Shown one piece after another: positions 39,001 to 45,271 of a DNA stretch of 64,000 bases. The DNA lies in assembly GCF_019670005.1 (NCBI RefSeq), contig NZ_AP019784.1, positions 1-64,000 on the forward strand, read 5' to 3'. Below the pieces are notes generated by a model. It ran no database searches. It was not told where the DNA came from and saw only the letters and a list, made by a program, of their open reading frames with translations. Every line of letters starts with the position of its first letter. The stretch's first letter is position 1. The position numbers were made by a program, and so were the translations under genes. Origin of the DNA: Methylomagnum ishizawai (GTDB lineage Bacteria > Pseudomonadota > Gammaproteobacteria > Methylococcales > Methylococcaceae).

Positions 39001-40445
39001 ACCAGGACTTTCTTGCCGTAGAGCGCCCCTTTCTTGTCCTTTTGCATGGGCGCGTCGCGCAACTCGAACGAGCGCAGTTCGACCTGCACCACGTTCTTGG
39101 CCATGGGCACTTTGACGTTCTTGAGTCCCGCGGCATCGACCGTGGCCCCTAGCTTCAGGTCGATGGAGACATTCGGATCGCTGCTGCTGCCGGTGGTGGG
39201 ATCGGCGGGCGAGGTGGTGGCGGTGAGGGCGATCTTGCCCGAGGGCGCGTACACCTTGGACGATTCCAGCAGGGCGATCTGCTTGCCCATGATCTCGATG
39301 CGCGAGGGGTCTTGGGTCTGCTCATCCACCGCCTTTTGACGGCCTTTATCCGGTACGACCTGGGTCGTGCTGCCCTGGCCCAGGACCACCCGCGCCTGTT
39401 TGCCCAGCCCGTCGTCGAGCGCGGTGTCGCGACCGGTGCGGTCGGGCAATAGCTTATAGGTGGAGGTGCCCGGCTCCTGGATCACGGGATTGTCGCCCTT
39501 CTCGCGGGCCAGCAGGCGGATCGAGCCGTTCAGCCGCACCGAGGTGGTGGCCGAGACCAAGCCTTCCTGGTTGACCGCGAAGCCTTCCAGGGTGACATTG
39601 CCGCGGCGGGCGGCGATCTTACCGAGGTTCTGGACCTTGCCGCCGGTGGCGACTTCGACCAGGAGTCCGCGCACGCCGGTGGTCTGGCTATCGGCCTCCT
39701 GGAGATAGACCTTGTCGCTGGACGCGGCCAGGATGGCCTGGCCACCGGGGGTTTTGATATCGCCCTTGTTGACGATATTGGGCGCGGCGATGAGGATACG
39801 CCCGCCGTCCTGGGTAGTGAGTTGGGCACCCTTCTCGATGGTGACGCCGATCTTGACCGGATCGCCCTGGGCATCCTTCACCGGGTTGCCTTGGGCGTCC
39901 TTGAGGTAGAGGCCGTTGCCGCCATCCAGGGCGGCGGCCCCGTTGGTGTTGATGGCCCGGCTCAGACCGCCGTTCAGGGTGTCCTCGCTGATCTTGAGGG
40001 TGCTGACCACCAGGGTGTTGGTATCGACCCTGGCGTCCTTGCCGAACATGAAGCCGTTCTGGTTGACCAGATAAACCTGGCCGTTGGCGGTCAGACTGCC
40101 GAGGATGCGGCTGGGATCGCTCTGATGGATGTTGTTGAGGGCGATGGCGGTGGCCGAGGGCTGGCTGAAACGGACGGCGTTGTCCTTGCCGATGTTGAAG
40201 CTTTCCCAGTCGAGGATGGCCTTGTCCGACAATTGCTTGATGGTCATGGTGCCGCCCTTGATGACGGGACCGAGCACCCGGCCATGGCCGGGCGCGACCA
40301 GCACACTGGAAGGCACCGGCAATTCCGCCCGCGCCGGCGCGCTGCCGATGGCGACCCCGCCCAGGATCAAAGAGCCGATGGCTTCGGCCAGGGGTTTCTT
40401 GTGGGGCAGCCGCACCGCCGCCCGCCGCAATCGCTTAGAACTCAT
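30042..40445 (-). CDS. Giant two-partner secretion adhesin (filamentous haemagglutinin family, TpsA)
   Basis: The 3467-residue protein starts with a signal sequence ending near residue 40 (SAPARA). The TPS domain follows, with the NxNG-type motif NQNGF at 128-132 and the NNIHQSDPSRILG segment. The long body consists of repetitive beta-helix strands (for example GSIQLSG, GGNIAIAAGGDI and GASLDVSG units). The C-terminal 450 residues resemble the DUF3739 region of filamentous haemagglutinin-type proteins. The only two cysteines of the whole protein are at 3453 and 3465, 12 residues apart, three residues from the end. In HMW1-type adhesins a similar disulfide loop retains the fibre at the surface. 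It overlaps the tpsB gene by 11 bases, an operon order B then A. Confidence 0.93.
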   Translation of the reverse strand: MSSKRLRRAAVRLPHKKPLAEAIGSLILGGVAIGSAPARAELPVPSSVLVAPGHGRVLGPVIKGGTMTIKQLSDKAILDWESFNIGKDNAVRFSQPSATAIALNNIHQSDPSRILGSLTANGQVYLVNQNGFMFGKDARVDTNTLVVSTLKISEDTLNGGLSRAINTNGAAALDGGNGLYLKDAQGNPVKDAQGDPVKIGVTIEKGAQLTTQDGGRILIAAPNIVNKGDIKTPGGQAILAASSDKVYLQEADSQTTGVRGLLVEVATGGKVQNLGKIAARRGNVTLEGFAVNQEGLVSATTSVRLNGSIRLLAREKGDNPVIQEPGTSTYKLLPDRTGRDTALDDGLGKQARVVLGQGSTTQVVPDKGRQKAVDEQTQDPSRIEIMGKQIALLESSKVYAPSGKIALTATTSPADPTTGSSSDPNVSIDLKLGATVDAAGLKNVKVPMAKNVVQVELRSFELRDAPMQKDKKGALYGKKVLVDIREAQDGRIGSDGNTIDISGGIARIQRNIAERSVKGGSVSLASGGSVNIGPDAKVDVSGGYTHYNSGYVKTTWLKSQDKLYEIGSADLGRHYDSIAGRYTQTDKRWGVTRSWFLLGPGNQGRYEKGYDQGADGGQLDISATQLDLQGDLRGGTVDGLHQRESGQRAAGASLNIDLGLSPLGVQSVAVLGQNGDLDAQLQRLSAGLGGAVLTNPLVLMDRYLERTGFRSTTVVSRGAVGVSDLAEVNLPAEGSLTLQGGQVEFEGHIRAPSGTVALKTQFDEGVPDFGTTGKVHLAPGSSIDVSGAWTNDLTNKQGGKKLPLKAAPVDGGTVNLLADGDLGFDKDAEIAADAGAWLDSGGKLTNGKGGSISLAATDTGRNPDVAISGRNGSNLELNGDLHAYAQTQGGSLSLATNQILIGDSFSAYQTAGNGLQPLVLAPGFFNGGGFADYALTSNLNGIAVGYDTHIDLKAQNFAFNDSYQQAPTGTPIQSLGGPRTLTDDLRQPVNLSLTLKQPANTYSTQVGIVLDPGSSIAADPGAKIAIHTDSKAVLDGRISAPAGSLVVDVNSPQQIAYDAAQGIFVGKTATLSAAGAVVPVPGVNNGVNDKDVLAGGSISLSANRGYVVLEPGSVLDVSGTSAVVGESRPDPNGAGYRLVPTVHASDAGSIALNAAEGVLIGGDIQGRSDRAHGARGGDLSISLLTSLRNPPDDVNLAKTFPAGPRTIQITQDQPTDPLADWTPGTAVPDSVNGLATLSANRLAAGGFDGLTLKAENAVRFVGDVTLATGSRIVLDTPTLALAQAEGQTASSVVMDTPYLELGSSLVRDQTSATLPDSTGGAGTLSANARNIDLLGGLSLQGIGDTRLVSAQDLRLRGVNLPQTRDFIGTLLASGNLTLAAQQIYPATLSQYAIKLTGDASNTLTVLGGSGKPAPILAAGGGIEMTAPNIDVGGVVKAPFGSIKLEATANGLNLGNGAVVSVSADGQTIPFGQTQGGQDWLYPIGSGINLLYGVGTGEQAPPTGSIQLSGARVNVASGAKIDISGGGQLWSHEFVKGGGGSLDLLDPQDPEVVNGDFQYQEKYAILPWLKDRIAPYDPIETPKSGLGVGDSIYLADSAAGLKAGRYTLLPASYALLPGAYLITTTSGTANTQPGAVARRADGVAVVAGQRAEAGTGFQSYQWEGFAVQRGRDFKKLTDYTISTADKFFAAQAKKLDVAVPQLPRDAGKLTLEVGNQLSLDGTVSGQAAQGGHGGELDIAANNLRVVAPTSATTGNDDEVVLRADQLDKLNVDSLLLGGVRSAVGKDETHIATQSGAVVVDPGAELKGPEIMLTANDRIDIRAGAKLQAQGELNSGTQTLTLSNSDGSASDGAFVRVSAAGQADIVRANPAQTQGTLNIEAGAVLGASGSMALDSTRAASFAGSIDMKGGSLSLGANRIDLGAAGGDGSGLGLTGSQLAGFTVDELILRSGSEIRTYGEIALTAKKLDIEASGLAGYGDAQASLSADQITLANPGAGQFTASGDQGGSLAIDAKDFSFGGGQFAIAGYKTIQLQAANQFTASGQGKLSVAGDTTLATPVATAANGADFTLDAGGHALAFNALASGSAATAGLGAKYTLVADSIALSNKILLPSGDFIANAGHGLNLAGGASLDVSGISQVYTEKTVYTPGGNIALNSAQGDVNLAAGATIDVSGAEQAGSFSLAAPAGGASLQATFKGAATQAGGSNASLAFDLGRNTDQGAGAFAYLQSTGGARDFSLRLRQGDLAVADGAVLKSHSFELAADSGDVIVAGTLDASGQQAGSIALAAGDRVRLASSAKLLAGTSTVNAQGGSVFLEAVDRDGDGQSGIVAAAGAVIDVRGGALQNPVATPDVDQVRYITDGPTVRDGASGIDYLAGSIHLRALRDSLGDGSDVLGVDFKATASGATQVVAEAVRVYDLAVDPKTNTASIGADQIAAWSADTQAYMAALDPKAHPGLSLLPGLEIRSAGNLTLASDWDFRTVRWLDTDGNETDPSVGTPVPTNDWRYGSNHDVPGFLTLRAQGDVLLQGKLSDGIAAGQITDDSDQPAYISELIQSGPSWSFRVVAGAEAGAASAGQTRTGVGDLEIAKNALIRTGTGDIELHAGKDFKLDDATSAVYTVGSVSSDPARRYGVFTNVDVWNFYAEYPTGGGNIAIAAGGDIIGATTSQFVPDWLVRTGNWTPGSDHNGESKVAWGIALTQPDAILQNNLYNFDPDYLGFQQNVGALAGGRVNIAAGGNIADLSAVVSTVGQQVGTGERNSVDIHNGGSLDIKAGGNIAGGMYYVGKGTANVDAEGAITGGAQYTDGPLFSLGDTQYKVSARTDIAVGAVFDPFMLRERFTTGTDSDFSTYSAASAVAFSALAGDISFNNALAVFNKNYLYPGSPSPVLTFDVGDVQGGNFTGGDYIGLYYYPGTVTAQANAGSIGIMRSFNMAPAAEGNLELFAGNAIQSGDNGNALVTVNMTDTDPAFIPGPLNPTTPGNLGDFQFRTSPVGGSIDQIHAAVPVHSGDSEPVRIASLSGNIQGFDPLEFYLPKSARIESGGDVRDVSFEIQNLDSKDISEISAKGDIAFAIKRDENGALVAGQVTRFRISGPGSMQMLAGGNIDLGSSDGLVSFGDTLNPALPSTGASLSLLAGLSDQLDTAGFLKTYLKMSDAEIGALSARQQLDLVLPVLFDVVRKAGVDAAKHGKKGYEPGFKAIQALFTGDQYQGDINLFFSRVHTIAGGDINLLAPGGTINAGLTNSALGSKTTADLGIVVQQKGAINAIAKNDFTVNESRVFTQGGGDITIWSSDGNIDAGKGAKSALSAPPTQSTFDDKGNLVVVFPPVLSGSGIRTAISDPKQAAGDVYLFAPRGVVDAGEAGIGGNNVVIAATAVIGASNIQVSGTSVGVPTTPPPPVVPAGAASAAAAAANSASQQLNENSAEENAAAAKQKADALASTLMKSIMVDVVGFGDCTTEEVRRGKEGCGG

Positions 40446-42012
40446 AGGCCACCTTGAAATCGATACGCTGTTCCCCGACGCCCACTTGGTTGATGGCGCT
40501 GAAGGGATAGGACCAATCGAGTTCGTTGGTCATGCGATGGAAGGCCCGCATCCGGAAACCGGCCCCGGCGCTGGCGAGATGGTAGCCCCCAGGACTTCCC
40601 GGCAAGGCTTGCAACACCCACAGCCGCGCCCCGTCCATGAAGCCCAACAGCCTGAAATCCTGGATGTATTCGCTGTCCAGCAGCTTCGGGGTGTAAAGCT
40701 CCAAGGAGCCGCTGATGCCGTCGTCGCCCAGGACTTCGGTCTGGTGGTAGCCATGCACGCTCAAGGGACCGCCCGCCGAGAATTGCTCGTTGGAAATCAA
40801 GGGCGAGTCGGTGATCTGGCCGTTGGCCTTGATGAGGAAGCGGATGTCGTAGGGCAGGATTTCCTGATGTTTCACCTCGGCGGTGAAATACAGGTAGTCG
40901 GGCTTGGCGTTATAGCGCTTGTCGGCGAATTCCTGGGAGTTGTTGCCCAAGCCCCGGATCGAGAAATGCAGCCCCAGATCGACCGAACTCAGGCGTTGCT
41001 CGCCGCGGTGGATGAGGTTGTAGCCCAACATGAAGGGGGCGTAATGGATCGGGGTGGCCTGGGTGTCGGCCCCGGTCAGGATGGATTGGCCGAAATCCTT
41101 GTAATCCCAGCCCAGGGTGAGGCTGTGGTAATAGCCATCGCCCGCGCCGAAGGGCTTGACCAGCCGCAGCCCGTAGATTTCGCCGGTGCCGACCACGCTC
41201 ATGGCCCCGGCGGTCGAGATATCGGTGTTCGAGGAAATCCCCACGCCGTAGAACGCGAGGCGGCTATCCCATAGCCCGATGGGCAGGGCGTAGGTGCCGG
41301 ACCAGACCTCGACCTGGTCGGAATTCTCGGGCGACACCTGGTATTGCAGGGAGGCGCTGTGCTGCATCTGCCAGAGGTTGTCGTAGCGGATGGAGCCGAT
41401 CAAGCGGGTGAGGGTGGTGTCGGCGCTGTTGCGGGTGTTGATTTCCACGCCGCCGTGCAGGGGCAGTTCGTCCTTGACCTGGAGTTCCACGTCCAGTTTG
41501 CCGGGGGTCGCGCCGGCCCGCAGCACCGGGGTCACGTTGCGGTCGGGGCTTTCCTCGGCCAGCGCCGCCAATTCCTTCTGCACCGTCGGCATATGCGGCA
41601 CCTGGCCCTCGGCCAGCGAGGGCACGCCCGCCTTGATCTTGCCCAGCGAGTAATAGCGGGAGCCGGTGACGTTCAGACGGCCCACCCGGCCTTCGGTGAC
41701 TTGCAACACCACCAGCCCTTCCTCCACGTCCTGTTCCGGGATATCGACCAGGACCGTAGTGTAGCCCTTGTCGTGGTAGAGCTTTTCCAGCGCCTTGCGG
41801 GCTTGTTCCACGGATTCGATGGAGCGCCCCGGCCCGGTGTAGGGATAGACCGCGTGTTCCAGGGCTTCGTCGGCCAGCACGCTGTTGCCGTCGATCCTAT
41901 AGGCCCAGATATCGAAATCGACCGGAGCCTGGGTCGCCGTTTCCGGGACCGGCCCGTCCGCCAGCACGGCCCGGCCGCAGGTCAGCAAGACAAAAAATAA
42001 GGCTTTCCGCAT
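40435..42012 (-). CDS. Two-partner secretion outer-membrane transporter (TpsB, ShlB/FhaC family)
   Basis: The 525-residue protein has a signal peptide and an N-terminal region with two POTRA-type domains (WAYRIDGNSVLADEAL..., VLQVTEGRVGRLNVTG), followed by a 16-strand-type barrel ending in Phe (DFKVAYEF), as in the Omp85/TpsB superfamily. It recognises the TPS domain of the adhesin in the periplasm and threads it to the surface. The conserved loop L6 motif, normally VRGY, reads LSVHGYHQTE, so the Arg is His. The gene is directly upstream of, and overlaps, the adhesin gene. The two-Cys C-terminus of the partner suggests anchoring to this pore. Confidence 0.92.
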   Translation of the reverse strand: MRKALFFVLLTCGRAVLADGPVPETATQAPVDFDIWAYRIDGNSVLADEALEHAVYPYTGPGRSIESVEQARKALEKLYHDKGYTTVLVDIPEQDVEEGLVVLQVTEGRVGRLNVTGSRYYSLGKIKAGVPSLAEGQVPHMPTVQKELAALAEESPDRNVTPVLRAGATPGKLDVELQVKDELPLHGGVEINTRNSADTTLTRLIGSIRYDNLWQMQHSASLQYQVSPENSDQVEVWSGTYALPIGLWDSRLAFYGVGISSNTDISTAGAMSVVGTGEIYGLRLVKPFGAGDGYYHSLTLGWDYKDFGQSILTGADTQATPIHYAPFMLGYNLIHRGEQRLSSVDLGLHFSIRGLGNNSQEFADKRYNAKPDYLYFTAEVKHQEILPYDIRFLIKANGQITDSPLISNEQFSAGGPLSVHGYHQTEVLGDDGISGSLELYTPKLLDSEYIQDFRLLGFMDGARLWVLQALPGSPGGYHLASAGAGFRMRAFHRMTNELDWSYPFSAINQVGVGEQRIDFKVAYEF

Positions 42013-42112
42013 TCAAAACAACCTGTATACCGCCGGTTCGGACCCGGCTAGCCCTTGGGGGCATGATTCGACCGCGCACGGGCGTGGCGGTAGCGGCCAC
42101 GCACGCCAAAAC

Positions 42113-42153
42113 GCGGAACAGGTCCGGGGCGTCGCGCCCCGGACCTGTTCCGC
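42113..42153 (-). terminator. Terminator of the PstS-like gene
   Basis: An 18-pair perfect inverted repeat (42113-42130 with 42136-42153) around a five-base loop is followed on the minus strand by G and four T. It lies 65 bases beyond the PstS-like stop and ahead of the tpsB start, insulating the two units. Confidence 0.85.
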
Positions 42154-42218
42154 ACGGACCCGCCTCGAAGCCGGCATCGGACGGTGCTATGCCGCTACCG
42201 GCTTCCGATCCAGCCGGT

Positions 42219-43805
42219 TTAGAAGCCCGGTGTCTTGCTGTTGTAGGCCGCGTTCATGGACGGCACACGGCAGTTGTCCGTGTTGGTGGTGGTCCGGGTA
42301 TACGGGATCACCGGGTTGGTGAGCTTCAACACGGCGTCCGGGGTCTGGCCGGTCACGGTGGACAGGGCCATATAGGTCGGGGCCGGCAACAGGCTGTTCA
42401 GGTTGGCCAGGGTGCTGGCGCTGCCGACCAGGTTCTTGAAGGTCTGGGCGAAACCGACCTTGGATGCGGGGGTCAGGTCGGTGCGCCATTGGATGGTGGC
42501 TTCGGCCCACAGCGGGTACTTGCCGTCATGCGCGTTCTTGAGTGTGGGGGCGATGCCATCGATCTTGATGAACTTGAAGTTGGCGTCGGCCTTTTCCAGA
42601 CCCATCAGGCCCACGGCCCAGCCGGTGTCGCCGGCCTTGCTGGGCACGGTCACGCTGCCTGGGCTCTTGTCGGTGGCGATGACTTGCTGGGTGCCGGTGT
42701 TCCAAGCCTTCAAGCAGTTGATGGCGTCGCCGGAACCCGAACCCTGGGTCACGTTGCTGGTATTGCCGGTCAGCGGGGTCAGGCCACCGCCGTTGCACGG
42801 GGTGTCCAGGATCACGTTGTTGATGGCGGCCTGGGTGCCGGAACCGGGGGTGCGGCGGCAAACCTTGACCGGATAGAAAGAGGAACCGGAAGAGACCACC
42901 GGGGTCGGCAGGGTGATGCCGGGGATGACGGCCGCATCGGTAAAGGGCTTGCCGTTGACCTGGATTTGGTTCCACTGGGTCACCTTGCCGGTGAACAAGC
43001 TGGCGAGCAGTTGCTTGCTCATGGACGGCATACAAATCTCGGTATCCAGGCCTTTGCAACTCGCGCCGCCGGTCTTCAAGCCCTGGGCGACCTGGAGGGC
43101 GTCGCGCAGATTGGTGTTGACCACCACGCCGAACACCTGGCCCACCACGCTCTTGACGGTGCCGAAGGCGGCGGAGGAAGAGGTGGTGGTGACGCCGGTG
43201 AAGCCGACCGGCACGTTGACGCCGCGGAACATGGCGGGATCGACATCGGACACGCCGGCGTCGGGCACGACGTTGGCGGCGGTGCTGGCGGTGCCGCTGT
43301 TACTGCACTTGACCGCGTCCACGGTGCCGACGATGGGCGAAACATAGGTGCCATCGGCGACGCAGGAGGCCGGATCGATCTGGGCGACCGGGGTGTTGCT
43401 GATCAGGGTCTGCACGCCATAGGCGGAACCGCCTTCGGAGCGCTTCACCAAGAGGATGTCCTGGCCGGAAATGGTGCTGTCGATCTTGCTGTTCTGCGCG
43501 GTGGTCTTGGCTTTGCAAGCGACGCCGAAATAATTGCCCAGCTTGGGCAGGATGCCCGTGGTGCCATCGCTTTTGGTCACGGTGGTGTTGGTGGGCTTGT
43601 TCAGGACGGTGATATTGCTGGCGCAAATATCCTTCAACATGGCGTCGAAGGTCAGGTTATCCGTCGCCGAAGAACCGGCATAGCGCAGGATATATTGGCT
43701 GGCCACGGTGGTCGGGTCCACGCCACCGTTCGGCAGGGCCGCGAAAGTAGTTTGCGGCAGCACGGTCGCCGCGGCGATGGCGAAGGAAAGAGCTTTTAAT
43801 TTCAT
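42219..43805 (-). CDS. Secreted PstS-like substrate-binding protein
   Basis: The 528-residue protein has a signal peptide ending TTFA. It carries features of the phosphate-binding PstS family: LFTGKVTQWNQI matches the IFLGKITNWND-type segment and RRTPGSGTQAA matches the SGSGT phosphate-contacting loop. The N-terminal lobe has LRYAGSSATDNLTF and SEGGSAYG. It is much longer than PstS (about 320 residues) and contains at least ten Cys, consistent with an extracellular disulfide-bonded protein. No pstCAB genes adjoin it, so it is more likely a secreted phosphate scavenger or binding protein than an ABC component. The start at 43805 is preceded by the shared GTATCC motif. Confidence 0.78.
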   Translation of the reverse strand: MKLKALSFAIAAATVLPQTTFAALPNGGVDPTTVASQYILRYAGSSATDNLTFDAMLKDICASNITVLNKPTNTTVTKSDGTTGILPKLGNYFGVACKAKTTAQNSKIDSTISGQDILLVKRSEGGSAYGVQTLISNTPVAQIDPASCVADGTYVSPIVGTVDAVKCSNSGTASTAANVVPDAGVSDVDPAMFRGVNVPVGFTGVTTTSSSAAFGTVKSVVGQVFGVVVNTNLRDALQVAQGLKTGGASCKGLDTEICMPSMSKQLLASLFTGKVTQWNQIQVNGKPFTDAAVIPGITLPTPVVSSGSSFYPVKVCRRTPGSGTQAAINNVILDTPCNGGGLTPLTGNTSNVTQGSGSGDAINCLKAWNTGTQQVIATDKSPGSVTVPSKAGDTGWAVGLMGLEKADANFKFIKIDGIAPTLKNAHDGKYPLWAEATIQWRTDLTPASKVGFAQTFKNLVGSASTLANLNSLLPAPTYMALSTVTGQTPDAVLKLTNPVIPYTRTTTNTDNCRVPSMNAAYNSKTPGF

Positions 43806-44108
43806 GTTTGGATACCTGAAGTGTCCGGGTTGATGATGCCCTGGCCCCAAGGATTTTGGCACCAGTTAAAATGCGGAATAGATAGGGACGGATTACCGCC
43901 CTGATCCCCATCTCTTGATGCGACACCGCTGCAATTTAGCAGGCGATCTTTGCATTTAAATTACGGTTCCGTGAAAATTTTTCCCAAAACCCGCCATCGT
44001 GGGTTTGAAACGCCAGACGCGGATACGCCCCGCAGTTTACAACCCGCGCCGGAGCGCCCCGTTAATCCGCATCCCCGAGGACTTTGGGTGGCCTGTGCTG
44101 TCCCCCGG

Positions 44109-45224
44109 TTATTTTTGGACCGAAAATACCCCATCGGTGGTATCGCATTCGGCCAGCGCGGTTTTGGAAGCGGGTAGGCAAACCGCCAATAAACCATTTT
44201 CGGTGATCTGTTTCTTGCCGGGCTTCCATAGATAATATCCATTGACCCGCAGACCCTTTTTGATCGGCTTCCAGGTCAGGCCGCCATCTTTCGAGTAATA
44301 GACATTCAGGCGCTGCTTGGGATCGATATCCCCCGAGGCCCAACCCACCGCCTGCCTGACGCCCGCCTTCAAGGTATCGCCGGGTTTGGGCATCAACACC
44401 GTGAGGGAACCGCCCGGTGTAGGTGTCGGTGTCGGTGTTGGGGTGGGTGTAGGTGTTGGAGTCGGCGTGGGGGTGGGCGTCGGGCAAGGCGCGGTGGGCT
44501 GGGTCGCGGCCGTGAAGCTCAATTGCCTGCCGTCGAAAGTCCAATTGCCGAAGGATTGCCCACTATTCCCGATAATACCGGCGGGCGTACTGGAATCCGG
44601 AACCGTGAAGAAATACATACCCATCGGGCCGTTGCTATCATCCAGGCTCCTATAATTATTGAAGGTGATGCTCTGCCCCATCGATGGACCCCAGGTATCC
44701 AGGTTGAAATAGCCGAGATCGGCGGAACCGAAAGCCTTGGACCCGACGACACCGGCGTCGCCCAAATGGGCCTGCATTATGCCGTTATTGACCACGGTAT
44801 AGGAAAACGAATAACTGCCCGGGTCTTGCTCGAATACCTCTGGATTCGCTGCCGTCGCCAAGAAACCATAATGGTTATCCGGGGCTTGCGGGTCGTAGCT
44901 GGGATCGTTGAGGAAACTGGTATCGTTGTTATAAGCCTGCACCGTCCAGGTCGTGGTGGTGGGTAATTGGCCATCGACTTGCAGCCCGGCGAGATTGGCA
45001 TCGGCGGCGAGATTGGCGACCACCCCGTTATAACAGCCCGGCGCATTCATGAAGGCGTCCATCGGGATACCCAAATCCTTGATATAGGACATTCCGGTCG
45101 AGTCGGGATTGCCGTTCCATATTTCCAAGAACAAGCCGTTGTTTTCCAACGTGGCGGTGGTATCCGCCTGGGAACCCAAGGGCAAGGGCAAGATCAAGGC
45201 GGCGGTCAGGGTTTTGAATTTCAT
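44109..45224 (-). CDS. Secreted protein, paralogue 1 (Pro-Thr linker)
   Basis: The 371-residue product has a signal peptide (MKFKTLTAALILPLPLGSQA) and shares its first 230 residues with the two genes upstream: NGLFLEIWNG, SYIKDLGIPMDAF and MGMYFFTVPD. The C-terminal 90 residues (VLMPKPGDTLKAGVRQAVGWASGDIDPKQRLNVYYSKDGG) are also shared and recall Kre9/KNH-like beta-sandwich domains. Between them lies a Pro-Thr linker of about 30 residues. No C-terminal PEP-CTERM or membrane anchor is seen. The N-terminal domain resembles proteins annotated as secreted in other Proteobacteria, but I cannot name a function. It is the last of three tandem paralogues. Confidence 0.8.
   Translation of the reverse strand: MKFKTLTAALILPLPLGSQADTTATLENNGLFLEIWNGNPDSTGMSYIKDLGIPMDAFMNAPGCYNGVVANLAADANLAGLQVDGQLPTTTTWTVQAYNNDTSFLNDPSYDPQAPDNHYGFLATAANPEVFEQDPGSYSFSYTVVNNGIMQAHLGDAGVVGSKAFGSADLGYFNLDTWGPSMGQSITFNNYRSLDDSNGPMGMYFFTVPDSSTPAGIIGNSGQSFGNWTFDGRQLSFTAATQPTAPCPTPTPTPTPTPTPTPTPTPTPTPGGSLTVLMPKPGDTLKAGVRQAVGWASGDIDPKQRLNVYYSKDGGLTWKPIKKGLRVNGYYLWKPGKKQITENGLLAVCLPASKTALAECDTTDGVFSVQK
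44416..44483. repeat. GGTGT-type simple repeat encoding the Pro-Thr linker
   Basis: Alternating GGTGT/GGCGT-like hexamers code for about thirteen Pro-Thr pairs on the minus strand. Such tracts can vary in length between strains by slippage. Confidence 0.85.
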
Positions 45225-45271
45225 ACGGGGATACTCGGCGGCTGGGGGCGGGGGTGTCCCGCCCCGTCGGT

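Noticed and set aside
30891-40457. Several plus-strand frames of 200-650 residues antisense to the adhesin
   Set aside because: All are in fixed phase with the adhesin codons, are rich in Gly/Ala/Val/His and lack starts with ribosome binding sites or domains.
42063-43799. Plus-strand frame of 578 residues
   Set aside because: Antisense to the PstS-like gene and crossing its terminator hairpin.
44416-44483. Possible microsatellite outside a gene
   Set aside because: It lies in frame within paralogue 1 and encodes a Pro-Thr linker typical of secreted proteins.
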